The position numbers and the translations under genes were made by a program. From the NCBI RefSeq assembly GCF_003461245.1, contig NZ_QTWS01000055.1, positions 1 to 13,634 on the forward strand: 13,634 nt of DNA, given 5' to 3'. Position 1 is the stretch's first letter, and each line of letters starts with the position of its first letter. This document shows, in pieces, positions 1-7,135 of the stretch. The stretch comes from Blautia sp. AF19-10LB. GTDB lineage: Bacteria; Bacillota; Clostridia; Lachnospirales; Lachnospiraceae. The notes beneath the pieces were generated by a model. It ran no database searches, was not told where the DNA came from, and saw only the letters and a program-made list of their open reading frames with translations.

Positions 1-111
1 AAAGGCGGTATCCCGCCAGATTTCAGATGCTCTGGTAACTTGTTGCCGAGTAGTTCACTGGATAAAAGCGTTGAAGACTTCTATAATAAATATAGTATGT
101 TTTGGACTTAA
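1..111 (+). CDS. C-terminal fragment of an unidentified protein
   Basis: An open frame enters from the left edge and ends at the TAA at 109-111, giving the last 36 residues of a protein. The tail contains a Gly-Gly-Ile-Pro-Pro stretch, a serine-rich turn (LLPSSSLDKS) and an aromatic end (YNKYSMFWT). I do not recognise the family. A strong terminator follows 12 bases after the stop, which supports this being the genuine end of a transcription unit. It could also be a remnant like the next gene; only the missing upstream sequence would tell. Confidence 0.5.
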   Translation, partial: KGGIPPDFRCSGNLLPSSSLDKSVEDFYNKYSMFWT

Positions 112-123
112 GAAATCTTATTC

Positions 124-170
124 AGCTTCCAGACCTACATGCAGCACTGTAGCGACTGGAAGCTTTTTTT
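124..170 (+). terminator. Rho-independent terminator
   Basis: AGCTTCCAG (124-132) pairs perfectly with CTGGAAGCT (156-164), and an inner CTACA/TGTAG stem (135-139 with 148-152) extends it. A run of seven T follows at 164-170. It terminates the gene ending at 111. Confidence 0.9.
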
Positions 171-188
171 AATACAGGAAGGAAAAGA

Positions 189-674
189 ATGGAAATTTTT
201 ACATCTCTTGCAGCAACTCACCTGGAGGATCCTGAGCGGCTCAAAGGTTATCTCAGCAAGATCATGGTCTCCAGCAATCATCTCCTTTCCCTGATCAATG
301 ATGTGCTTGATATGAGCCGCATTGAGAGTGGCAAAGTCAAAATAGAAGAAAATGAATGCAGTATTCCTGTAGTGATGCATGATCTCCGAAATATCCTTCA
401 GTCAGACATCAAGGCGAAGCGATTGGATTTCTTTATTGATACAGTCGATGTAGTACTGATGGATGTCCAGATGCCGGAAATGGACGGCTACGAAGCAACA
501 AGACGGATCCGAAAACTGGAAAATCAGGAGATCGCATCGAAGCCGATCATAGCCATGACAGCCAATGCCTTTGAAGAGGACGTACAGGAGGCACTTAAGG
601 CAGGAATGAATGACCATATGGCCAAACCGATACGGATTGAAACACTCTATGCACTGATGAGAAAATATTTGTAA
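189..674 (+). pseudogene. Collapsed hybrid sensor histidine kinase (partial HisKA joined to partial receiver)
   Basis: The 161-residue product joins two pieces of a hybrid two-component kinase. Residues 4-85 match the region after the H-box of a HisKA dimerisation domain (NDVLDMSRIESGK, then the linker toward the ATPase domain). Residues 86-161 are the second half of a receiver domain: phosphoacceptor Asp92 in LMDVQMPEMDGYEA, Thr124 in AMTANAF and Lys146 in MAKPI. Missing are the sensor region, the phospho-accepting His, the whole HATPase domain and the acidic start of the receiver. The product therefore cannot autophosphorylate and should not fold as a full receiver. The ATG has a good ribosome binding site (AGGAAGG), so a start region has been joined to the middle of the gene at about 195-200, and a second junction lies at about 441-455. 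Both keep the frame. Family identity is clear; whether the deletions are biological is not. Confidence 0.8.
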
Positions 675-683
675 AATATTACA

Positions 684-712
684 TTGACTAAACAAAAATT
701 CAGTGATATGAT
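684..712 (+). promoter_or_regulatory. Sigma-A type promoter of ridA
   Basis: TTGACT (684-689), a 17-base spacer and TATGAT (707-712) lie 29 bases before the ridA start. The arrangement is near consensus and begins 10 bases after the kinase remnant stops, so ridA has its own transcription start. Confidence 0.8.
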
Positions 713-740
713 AAAGAAAAAAGTACGGGAGGAATTCATC

Positions 741-1115
741 ATGAAAACACTTGAAACTAAAAACGCACCAGCAGCAATCGGACCATATTCACAGGCAAAA
801 ATGGTAGGAAACTTCGTGTTCGCATCAGGTCAGATCCCGGTAGACCCGGCTACAGGCGAAGTTGCAGGCGACAAGATCGAGACTCAGGCAGAGCAGTCCT
901 GCAAGAACGTTGGAGCAATCCTCGAAGAAGCTGGTCTTACATTTGACAACGTTGTAAAGACAACATGCTTCCTTGCTGACATGGCAGATTTCGCTGCATT
1001 CAATGCAGTTTATGAGAAATACTTCACAAGCAAACCGGCTCGTTCCTGTGTTGCTGTAAAACAGCTTCCGAAGAACGTTCTGTGCGAAGTAGAAGCAATC
1101 GCAGTAGCAGAATAA
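741..1115 (+). CDS. ridA: RidA family 2-iminobutanoate/2-iminopropanoate deaminase
   Basis: The 124-residue protein is full length for the RidA/YjgF/YER057c family. These are trimeric cytosolic enzymes that hydrolyse reactive enamines and imines released by PLP-dependent dehydratases to 2-oxo acids and ammonia. Visible family motifs are AIGPYSQA near residue 12, FASGQIPVDPATGE near 27 and the C-terminal signature PARSCVAVKQLP, which carries the conserved arginine that binds the substrate carboxylate, followed by LCEVEAIAV. I chose the ATG at 741 because GGGAGG lies 10 bases upstream; an earlier in-frame ATG at 684 lies inside the promoter. The gene has its own promoter and is followed by an attenuator-like hairpin, then a DauR-type regulator, a pairing that suggests amino acid-linked control. 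Confidence 0.96.
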   Translation: MKTLETKNAPAAIGPYSQAKMVGNFVFASGQIPVDPATGEVAGDKIETQAEQSCKNVGAILEEAGLTFDNVVKTTCFLADMADFAAFNAVYEKYFTSKPARSCVAVKQLPKNVLCEVEAIAVAE

Positions 1116-1137
1116 ATCATAAGAAATACAGCACAAG

Positions 1138-1164
1138 AAGGGGATGTTTCGACACCCCCTTTTT
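1138..1164 (+). terminator. Terminator or attenuator between ridA and the downstream regulator
   Basis: AAGGGG (1138-1143) pairs with CCCC and TT near 1156-1161, and TGT/ACA closes around a TTCG loop with one A-C mismatch. A T-run ends at 1164. It ends only 18 bases before the next ATG, so the regulator is probably expressed by readthrough at a lower level than ridA. Confidence 0.75.
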
Positions 1165-1182
1165 GCGTTGCAGGAGAATAAA

Positions 1183-1860
1183 ATGAAAGACCATCATGTG
1201 AAATTAACGGAAACAGACCGTGAGATCCTGAAATCCTACAGCACGATGCTGGAAGGGCTGTCCATGTATCTTGGGGAAGGGTACGAACTGGTGCTTCACA
1301 GTCTGGAGGATTACTCAAGCTCTGCGGTCAAAGTAATTCATGGGCTTCACACAGGAAGAACAGAAGGCGCGCCTCTCACAGACCTTGCACTTGATCTTCT
1401 GGAAGAGATGCAGAAGGAAGATGCAGATAGCCGCGGGATTACGTATTTTACTCACAATAAGAAGGGGGAACCGCTGAAATCCGTGACGATTCCTGTCCGC
1501 GGAGAAAAAGACCGCATCATCGGACTGCTCTGCATCAATTTTTATCTGAACACACCATTCTCAGAATATATCAGCAACTTCGTGGCATGCGGCTTGAAAC
1601 CACAGGAGCAGTACGAAAACCGCAAAGAGAATTTTTCCTCCAGCAGCGTGGAACTTCTGGAAGACATGGTAGAGGAGATCCGACGCGAGGTCATTGAGGA
1701 CAAAGACATCCCGACCTCCAACCGAAACAAGGAGATCATCCAGAGACTTTATCAGAAAGGCGTCTACAACATGAAAGATGCGGTAGTCAGGACCGCGGAA
1801 ATCCTTGGAATCAGCAAGAATACGGTGTATCTGCATTTGAGGAATCTGGAGCAGGAATAG
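1183..1860 (+). CDS. YheO/DauR-type PAS-HTH transcriptional regulator
   Basis: The 225-residue protein has the two-part layout of the YheO/DauR family. A PAS-like YheO domain spans about residues 10-125 (YELVLHSLEDYSSSAVKVIHG, broken as VLHSLED then VIHGLHTGR, and TIPVRGEKDRIIGLLCINF). A DauR-type helix-turn-helix occupies about residues 190-225 (MKDAVVRTAEILGISKNTVY, then LHLRNLE). DauR itself represses D-arginine utilisation genes in Pseudomonas; the ligand here is unknown. The ATG at 1183 follows CAGGAG by 6 bases; an in-frame ATG at 1144 sits inside the upstream terminator and is rejected. The gene follows ridA and lies 13 bases before rnhA, so the three may be partly cotranscribed. I infer that it senses an amino acid or related small metabolite and may regulate ridA. 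Confidence 0.88.
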   Translation: MKDHHVKLTETDREILKSYSTMLEGLSMYLGEGYELVLHSLEDYSSSAVKVIHGLHTGRTEGAPLTDLALDLLEEMQKEDADSRGITYFTHNKKGEPLKSVTIPVRGEKDRIIGLLCINFYLNTPFSEYISNFVACGLKPQEQYENRKENFSSSSVELLEDMVEEIRREVIEDKDIPTSNRNKEIIQRLYQKGVYNMKDAVVRTAEILGISKNTVYLHLRNLEQE

Positions 1861-1873
1861 AACAGGAGGCAGC

Positions 1874-2533
1874 ATGGCAAAGAAGAAATTTTATGCAGTA
1901 AGACAGGGAAGAAAGACCGGGATGTTCCTTACCTGGGACGAGTGTAAGAAGCAGGTGATGGGGTATCCGGGCGCGATATATAAGAGTTTTGGGACGGAAG
2001 CGGAAGCGAAGGAGTATCTGGGGATTAGGCAGGAGGCAGGTATATCTGGTGCTTCTGGTTCTGGTGTGGGAAGTGTGGTGGCTGCAAATGGGATGCAGGC
2101 AGACAGTAATGCAGCAGACGCAGTAGAAATCTACGTTGACGGAAGTTACCACGCAGGCACGAAAGAATTTTCTTACGGAATGGTCGTTCTGATCGATGGA
2201 AGAGAAGAAAAGTTTTCACAGAAAATGTCCGACCCGGAGCTGGCACAGATGCGAAACGTGGCTGGTGAGATCAAAGGAAGCGAGGCGGCGATGCAGTACG
2301 CTCTGGATCACAAAATTCCCTCTATTATCATCTACCACGATTATCAGGGGATTGCGAGCTGGTGCAACGGCGACTGGAAGGCAAATAAAGCCGGGACGAT
2401 CGCGTATCGCGATTTCTACCAGAAAGCGAAAAAGAGTGTTCATATTGAATTCCGCAAGGTTAAGGGACATTCTAATGATAAATATAATGATATGGTGGAT
2501 GAACTTGCAAAAGAAGCACTTGGAATCCATTGA
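1874..2533 (+). CDS. rnhA: Ribonuclease HI with viroplasmin-type N-terminal domain
   Basis: The 219-residue enzyme cleaves the RNA strand of RNA-DNA hybrids. Residues 1-50 are the small hybrid-binding viroplasmin/RNase H1 N-terminal domain (KKFYAVRQGRKTGMFLTWDE, then YKSFGTEAEAKEYL). A Gly/Ser/Ala-rich linker of about 30 residues follows, then the catalytic fold. The four metal-binding acidic residues are visible: Asp89 in YVDGSY, Glu132 in GEIKGSEAA, Asp156 in YHDYQGI and Asp209 in NDMVDELA; KVKGHS is the usual loop before the last one. The start has AGGAGG 7 bases upstream and lies 13 bases after the regulator stop. Its stop codon overlaps the -35 box of the next promoter, so this unit and the ECF unit are packed tightly. 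Confidence 0.96.
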   Translation: MAKKKFYAVRQGRKTGMFLTWDECKKQVMGYPGAIYKSFGTEAEAKEYLGIRQEAGISGASGSGVGSVVAANGMQADSNAADAVEIYVDGSYHAGTKEFSYGMVVLIDGREEKFSQKMSDPELAQMRNVAGEIKGSEAAMQYALDHKIPSIIIYHDYQGIASWCNGDWKANKAGTIAYRDFYQKAKKSVHIEFRKVKGHSNDKYNDMVDELAKEALGIH

Positions 2534-2559
2534 CAAAATCCGTCAAAAAGCCTTATACT
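2530..2559 (+). promoter_or_regulatory. Promoter of the ECF transporter S-component gene
   Basis: TTGACA (2530-2535), an 18-base spacer and TATACT (2554-2559). The -35 box includes the last bases of rnhA. The predicted transcript start is near 2566. Confidence 0.8.
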
Positions 2560-2567
2560 ATCACTGA

Positions 2568-2584
2568 CTCTGGCATGACCAGAG
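2568..2584 (+). promoter_or_regulatory. Perfect inverted repeat at the 5' end of the ECF leader
   Basis: CTCTGG (2568-2573) and CCAGAG (2579-2584) surround a five-base loop immediately after the predicted transcript start. It could be an operator next to the promoter or a stabilising hairpin at the 5' end of the mRNA. No known riboswitch fits in the 45-base leader. Confidence 0.5.
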
Positions 2585-2610
2585 CAGAACTTTTTGAGGA
2601 GGATATTATT

Positions 2611-3162
2611 ATGAAAAACAACAGCAGTATCAAAACCGTAGTTGCTGTCGGAATCGGCGCAGCATTGTTCTTTGTACTCGGACGTTTTGTTGCAATACCG
2701 AGCCCGGTACCAAATACAAACATCAGCCTTCAGTATGCAGTACTTGCACTTCTGGCTGCTATGTACGGACCGGTTGCAGGCGGACTGATCGGTTTCATCG
2801 GTCACGCTCTGATCGATCTTTCCTGGGGTGGAAGCCCGTGGTGGAGCTGGGTTATCACATCTGCATTTGTCGGTGTGGTCATCGGATTATTTGCCAAGAA
2901 ACTCAACGTTCAGGACGGCGAGTTCGGTAAAGGCAAAGTTGTAGTATTTGTAGTTTCCAACGTGATCGCACACGTGATCGGCTGGGTAGTTGTAGCTCCT
3001 GTTCTTGACATCCTGATCTATGCAGAACCGGCAAACAAAGTTTTTGCACAGGGTGTGTTCGCAGCAGTTTCCAACAGCATTACCGGCGTGATCGTAGGTG
3101 GACTTCTTGTTCTGGCATATACCAAGACCATTGCAAAAAAAGGTTCTCTGGATATGGAATAA
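2611..3162 (+). CDS. ECF transporter S component, UPF0397 type
   Basis: This 183-residue integral membrane protein should bind the substrate of an energy-coupling factor importer. About five or six hydrophobic segments are visible. Features typical of the UPF0397 group are the conserved N-terminal half (AALFFVLGRFVAIPSPVPNT, then NISLQYAVLALLAAMYGP) and the GHALIDLSWGGSPWWSW loop. The specificity of this group is not certain to me; the ATPase and T genes resemble YkoD and YkoC of the thiamine-precursor system, but this S component is not YkoE-like. The ATG at 2611 follows GAGGAGG by 8 bases; the earlier frame opening from 2530 runs through the promoter. A terminator separates it from the ATPase gene, so it may be made in excess of the energising module. 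Confidence 0.88.
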   Translation: MKNNSSIKTVVAVGIGAALFFVLGRFVAIPSPVPNTNISLQYAVLALLAAMYGPVAGGLIGFIGHALIDLSWGGSPWWSWVITSAFVGVVIGLFAKKLNVQDGEFGKGKVVVFVVSNVIAHVIGWVVVAPVLDILIYAEPANKVFAQGVFAAVSNSITGVIVGGLLVLAYTKTIAKKGSLDME

Positions 3163-3182
3163 GATGGTTGCTTAAAAGTAAT

Positions 3183-3226
3183 AAAGCCTTCTCATATGGC
3201 TGTTCTGGCTTGTGAAAAGGCTTTTT
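3183..3226 (+). terminator. Terminator or attenuator between S-component and ATPase genes
   Basis: AAAGCCTT (3183-3190) pairs with AAGGCTTT (3217-3224) and runs into five T (3222-3226). It lies inside what would otherwise be a three-gene ECF operon, which suggests partial readthrough. A possible weak promoter just downstream (TTGCAT 3230-3235, TATTAA 3253-3258) sits too close to the next start to be convincing. Confidence 0.8.
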
Positions 3227-3273
3227 CTATTGCATTTGTTATTTATTGTGAGTATTAAATTTGAGGTGTTTAA

Positions 3274-4998
3274 ATGACTGAAAAAAAATCCCCTGTTATT
3301 TCATTCAAAGATTTTTCATTCCAGTACCGGGCGCAGAAAAAGCCCACACTGACCGGAATCAATCTAGATATTTATCCGGGCGAAAAGGTGCTGATTGCTG
3401 GCCCATCGGGAAGTGGTAAGAGTACACTCGCTGGTTGCGTGAATGGTCTGAATCCTTTTTCCAATCCAGGCGAGTGCAAAGGTACGCTGACAGTAGATGG
3501 CGTAGATGCACCGCACAGCAGTATTTTTGAACTGTCTGCACATGTAGGAACTGTTCTGCAGGACCCGGATGGTCAGTTTATTGGTCTGACTGTCGGCGAG
3601 GACATTGCGTTTGCACTGGAAAACAGTTGTACACCTCAGGATGAAATGCATGAAATTACGAGACATGCCGCAGAATTGGTAGGAATCGAGAGTCATCTGG
3701 ATTATGCACCGCATGAACTGTCTGGCGGACAGAAACAGAGAGTCAGTCTTGCAGGAGTCATGGTGGATCAGGTAAAAATCCTTCTGTTTGATGAGCCTCT
3801 GGCAAATCTCGATCCGGCCGCCGGTAAACAGGCAATCGAGCTGATCGATGAGATCCAGAAAAAAACAGACACGACGGTTCTGATCATTGAGCATCGTCTG
3901 GAAGATGTCCTCTGGAGAAATGTTGACCGTATCGTACTGGTGAACGAGGGAAAAATCCTCGCGGACATGACGCCGGATGAACTTCTTTCTACAAGTCTGC
4001 TTGCAGATAACGGAATCCGTGAGCCGCTTTATGTGACTGCCATGCGTTACGCAGGAATTGATATTACAAAAGAGAAGAAACCTGCACACGTAGATTCTGT
4101 TGTGCTGGACGATATAGACCGTAAGAAACTTCAGGATTGGTTCGAGGCACAGCCGATTCAGGAAGATGCAGGAGAACGCGAAAAACTCCTGGAAGTCCGC
4201 AACTTAAGCTTCGGTTATACGAAAGACCATCAGACACTGCGAAATGTAAGCCTGTCGATCGATAAAGGTGAGATGGTCAGCATTGTGGGACGAAACGGTG
4301 CAGGAAAATCAACATTTTCCAAGCTGGTCTGCGGATTTGAAGACCCGGATTCCGGAGAGATTTCCTTCCACGGAAAAGATCTGTTGAAAGAAAATATCCG
4401 TCATCGTGCGAAATACATTGGATATGTCATGCAGAATCCAAACCAGATGATCTCCAAGACAATGATCTATGACGAGGTAGCACTGAGCCTTCAGAAATCT
4501 GGAATGGCAGAGGCGGAAGTTCACCAGAAAGTAGAAGATACGCTCAAAATCTGCGGGCTTTATCCATTCCGAAACTGGCCGGTATCGGCATTGAGTTTCG
4601 GTCAGAAAAAGCGTGTGACGATCGCAAGTGTACTTGTGCAGGATCCGGAACTGATCATCCTGGATGAGCCGACTGCAGGACAGGATTTCAAGCATTATAC
4701 AGAGATCATGGAGTTTTTGCGTAAGCTCAATGAGCGTGGAGTGACGGTTGTTATGATCACGCATGATATGCATCTGATGCTGGAATATACACCAAGGGCG
4801 CTTGTGTTTTCAGATGGACAGATGATCGCAGATCGCAGAGCTTCTGAAGTACTCTGTGATCCGGAACTGATCGAGCGTGCCGCGCTGAAAGAGACAAGTC
4901 TCTTTACACTGGCAAACCACTGCGAGATCACACCGCCGGAGGTATTTGTAGAAAGATTTATCGGAGAAGACAGGGAGGTGAGAAGCCATGGCCGCTAA
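3274..4998 (+). CDS. ECF transporter double ATPase (YkoD-like EcfA-EcfA fusion)
   Basis: The 574-residue protein carries two complete ABC ATPase domains in one chain and powers an ECF vitamin or precursor importer. Domain 1 (about residues 8-250) has Walker A GPSGSGKST at 43-51, Q-loop VLQDPDGQF, signature LSGGQKQR at about 149 and Walker B LLFDEP at about 170. Domain 2 (about 305-545) has GRNGAGKST at about 339, the Q-loop MQNPNQM, an altered signature LSFGQKKR at about 440 and Walker B LIILDEP at about 460. Most ECF systems use separate EcfA1 and EcfA2; the fused form is typical of YkoD and of UPF0397-linked modules. The start has GAGGTG 5 bases upstream. The last four codons overlap the T-component gene, indicating translational coupling. 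Confidence 0.94.
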   Translation: MTEKKSPVISFKDFSFQYRAQKKPTLTGINLDIYPGEKVLIAGPSGSGKSTLAGCVNGLNPFSNPGECKGTLTVDGVDAPHSSIFELSAHVGTVLQDPDGQFIGLTVGEDIAFALENSCTPQDEMHEITRHAAELVGIESHLDYAPHELSGGQKQRVSLAGVMVDQVKILLFDEPLANLDPAAGKQAIELIDEIQKKTDTTVLIIEHRLEDVLWRNVDRIVLVNEGKILADMTPDELLSTSLLADNGIREPLYVTAMRYAGIDITKEKKPAHVDSVVLDDIDRKKLQDWFEAQPIQEDAGEREKLLEVRNLSFGYTKDHQTLRNVSLSIDKGEMVSIVGRNGAGKSTFSKLVCGFEDPDSGEISFHGKDLLKENIRHRAKYIGYVMQNPNQMISKTMIYDEVALSLQKSGMAEAEVHQKVEDTLKICGLYPFRNWPVSALSFGQKKRVTIASVLVQDPELIILDEPTAGQDFKHYTEIMEFLRKLNERGVTVVMITHDMHLMLEYTPRALVFSDGQMIADRRASEVLCDPELIERAALKETSLFTLANHCEITPPEVFVERFIGEDREVRSHGR

Positions 4999-5818
4999 GA
5001 CTGTATTAAACTATCTGGACCGCGACAGCGTAGTACACAAGATGACAGGAACTACCAAGCTGGCATTTTTCCTGCTGTTTACGTTCGCAAGCATGATCAC
5101 TTATAATATCTGGGTGCTGCTGGGGCTTTTTGCAGTCAGTCTTGCAGCGTTTAAGCTCAGCAAGATCAAATACCGCGAAGTGCGGTTTATGATGATCTTT
5201 ATGCTTGTTTTTTTGCTTTTGAATAATGTGTTTATTTTCCTGTTCGACCCGAATCAGGGAACGAATCTGTATGGAACGAGACATGTGCTTTGTCATTTGT
5301 TCTGGAGATATGATGTGACCGCGGAGCAGATGTTTTATATGCTGAATATCTCTCTGAAATATTTCGTGGCATTGCCGGTAGCGATTCTGTTTATTTCTGC
5401 GACAAACCCGAGTGAGTTTGCGGCGAGCCTGAACAGCATCGGAATTTCCTATAAAGTAGGATGTTCTGTGGCGATCGCGCTTCGTTATATCCCGGATATC
5501 CAGAGAGATTATCACAGTATCAGCCAGGCACAGCAGGCAAGAGGAGTGGAGCTTGGAAAGAATGAGCATTTCTTCTCCAGGTTGAAGAACTCTGTCAATA
5601 TTTTGTTGCCACTGATACTGACAAGTCTGAATCGCATTGATACAATTTCCAATGCGATGGAGTTGCGTGGTTTTGGAAAAAATAGGAAACGGACCTGGTA
5701 TACCAGGAGGCCGTTTGCAAGACGTGATTTTATTGCCCTGGGGCTGGGCGTGGTGCTGTTGATTGTAAGTTTTACTGTAACTATTAAGTTTGGACGGTTT
5801 TATAATCCTTTCATATAG
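4988..5818 (+). CDS. ECF transporter T component (EcfT/YkoC-like)
   Basis: The 276-residue membrane protein is the transmembrane coupling subunit that joins the S component to the ATPases. Hydrophobic helices are clear at about residues 25-60, 65-90, 120-145 and 250-270. Both cytoplasmic coupling motifs of EcfT are present: AQQARG around residue 185 and AMELRG around residue 225, the Ala-Arg-Gly type pair that docks into the ATPase grooves. The gene overlaps the ATPase gene by 11 bases with its own ribosome binding site (GGGAGGTGAG). No clear terminator follows; the next 300 bases hold degenerate repeats. Confidence 0.93.
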   Translation: MAAKTVLNYLDRDSVVHKMTGTTKLAFFLLFTFASMITYNIWVLLGLFAVSLAAFKLSKIKYREVRFMMIFMLVFLLLNNVFIFLFDPNQGTNLYGTRHVLCHLFWRYDVTAEQMFYMLNISLKYFVALPVAILFISATNPSEFAASLNSIGISYKVGCSVAIALRYIPDIQRDYHSISQAQQARGVELGKNEHFFSRLKNSVNILLPLILTSLNRIDTISNAMELRGFGKNRKRTWYTRRPFARRDFIALGLGVVLLIVSFTVTIKFGRFYNPFI

Positions 5819-5835
5819 TAAGAGTACTAACTTTG

Positions 5836-5980
5836 CTGGGAATGGAAACTTAAGGTAGTTGGATGGGTGTTGGATTTACTGGGAAAACGGAAATTAAGGG
5901 TATTGGGATGACTGGTAGAAGAGTAAGTATATATTGGACCAAGAGAAATTTAGGTGGAAAATGGCCTGTAGAAGAGTAAG
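5836..5980. repeat. Degenerate short tandem repeats
   Basis: Two related units, CTGGGAA..GGAAA.TTAAGG..TTGG.ATG, lie at 5836-5865 and 5879-5910. A perfect 12-base repeat TAGAAGAGTAAG occurs at 5916-5927 and 5969-5980, 53 bases apart. The whole stretch is purine-rich on the plus strand and has no plausible reading frame. No gene is visible between the ECF T gene (5818) and the hairpin at 6121; the region may be a worn repeat array or an old insertion. Confidence 0.5.
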
Positions 5981-6120
5981 GTGTCTGGGAGTCCATAGAG
6001 CGACCGAAAATAGATGGTTTGAATTGCAATCATTTCTACTCAGGTCAATACAAGCTTTAAAATTAGATGCTCCAGCCCCTGGAATCTTGATTTACGACCA
6101 ATAAACCAATAGTATGCTAA

Positions 6121-6166
6121 AATGGCAGGACATCTTCTCCATATAAAAGAGAAGAATCCTGCCATT
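6121..6166. other. Long perfect hairpin, possible bidirectional terminator
   Basis: AATGGCAGGA (6121-6130) pairs without mismatch with TCCTGCCATT (6157-6166), and CTTCTC/GAGAAG forms an inner stem. The 3' side of each strand has only a weak T-run, so it is a poor classic terminator. It could end transcription of thiT from the minus strand, or belong to the structured region next to it. Confidence 0.55.
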
Positions 6167-6221
6167 CTTACATATTGCGATATCATTCATACGAAAGTCT
6201 CCTGACCTGAAACACCAAGAG

Positions 6222-6407
6222 AATTTTTCAAAGGGTACTACATAAGAAAAAATTCCCGTCAAACACCCAGCCCAGGGGTGGCGAGGGGACGGGCGACGTC
6301 CCTTCGCGATTTTCTTACATTCCAAATGTAAAACAAATCCCCCAGGGTACACACCCTGAAAAAACCAAATGTCAATGAAATTAACAGGTCAAAGGGCAGT
6401 CCCCTTT
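6222..6407. other. Structured non-coding region with serial hairpins
   Basis: Consecutive inverted repeats are visible: AATTTTT/AAAAATT (6222-6228 with 6248-6254), TAAGAAAA/TTTTCTTA (6243-6250 with 6310-6317) enclosing CCCGTC/GACGGG (6255-6260 with 6288-6293), TTACATT/AATGTAA (6315-6321 with 6325-6331), CAGGGT/ACCCTG (6343-6348 with 6353-6358) and AAAGGG/CCCTTT (6391-6396 with 6402-6407). A GC-rich core at about 6264-6300 contrasts with AT-rich flanks. An 86-codon open frame on the minus strand (6092-6352) has no ribosome binding site or recognisable fold. The region lies downstream of thiT and may be its structured 3' end, a separate RNA or a non-autonomous repeat. Confidence 0.45.
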
Positions 6408-6409
6408 AA

Positions 6410-7075
6410 TTACTGAATTGCAGCCTTCTTAACCTGCACCAGTGCCTTCGCCACCGCCGGAATAGAAATCACAATTACAGTAATAATAGCTTCTGCAACC
6501 AGATAGCTATAATTATACACAATAGGATAAACCGCAGTCAGAGATTTCGGGAAATTCTCCGGCATATAACTCATCCAATACAGATATCCCCCAAGTGCAT
6601 GAAACGCACCCCTTGCGATAACCGCCGCAATATACCCCTTAAGCAGCCCATGGCTCTGCTTTGCAAAAAATCCCGCAACGCCAAGTGCAGCAAACGCAAG
6701 AATATAATCACAGCAAACCTGGAAGAAGGAAAGTACATATGGCTCCTGGATAAACCGCAGGATTCCATAAGCAAGACCGACAGTAATACCGGTTCCAATA
6801 CCATACCAGTTAGCAACCAGTACAATGAACAGCATACTGCAAAGAGTAACACTTCCACCCCACGGCAGAGTAAAAATCTTCAGATAAGAAGTAACAAAAG
6901 CAAGCGCCATTGCCACAGCACAGAACACAAGCTGCCTTGTAGTAAGCTTCTGTTTCTCTGAATGCTTGCCTGCAAAATAGATCGCAGCCAGAAACAGAAC
7001 GATTCCGGCGATGATCGCGATGGCATATCCGGCTGTAGTCAGCCCGCCGTCACTTGTAACCATAAAGTTAAACAT
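6410..7075 (-). CDS. thiT: Thiamine ECF transporter S component ThiT
   Basis: The 221-residue membrane protein matches the ThiT family, which binds thiamine outside the cell with high affinity and is energised by an ECF module. Family features are the PWGGSVTLCSM loop, GIGTGITVGLAYGILRFI with the following QEPYV, and the helix around FFQVCCDYILAFAALGVAGF. An N-terminal hydrophobic helix of about 25 residues precedes the core (GYAIAIIAGIVLFLAAIYFA), making it somewhat longer than the usual 180-200 residues. I chose the ATG at 7075 because GGGAGG lies 10 bases upstream; the upstream in-frame ATG at 7129 sits before that site. A TPP riboswitch and strong promoter precede it, so expression should fall when thiamine pyrophosphate is plentiful. 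The ECF module at 3274-5818 lies nearby but on the opposite strand. Confidence 0.94.
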   Translation of the reverse strand: MFNFMVTSDGGLTTAGYAIAIIAGIVLFLAAIYFAGKHSEKQKLTTRQLVFCAVAMALAFVTSYLKIFTLPWGGSVTLCSMLFIVLVANWYGIGTGITVGLAYGILRFIQEPYVLSFFQVCCDYILAFAALGVAGFFAKQSHGLLKGYIAAVIARGAFHALGGYLYWMSYMPENFPKSLTAVYPIVYNYSYLVAEAIITVIVISIPAVAKALVQVKKAAIQ

Positions 7076-7135
7076 AAAATAAGACCTCCCTCGTCTTCGA
7101 TTGAAAACAAAGGAGATCATAAATCTCATCTAACG

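Noticed and set aside
3230..3258. Separate promoter for the ECF ATPase gene
   Set aside because: TTGCAT-17-TATTAA is possible, but the transcript would start inside the ribosome binding site of the gene.
6092..6352. An 86-codon minus-strand ORF as a protein gene
   Set aside because: No ribosome binding site, odd composition, and it runs across several perfect hairpins; the open frame looks accidental.
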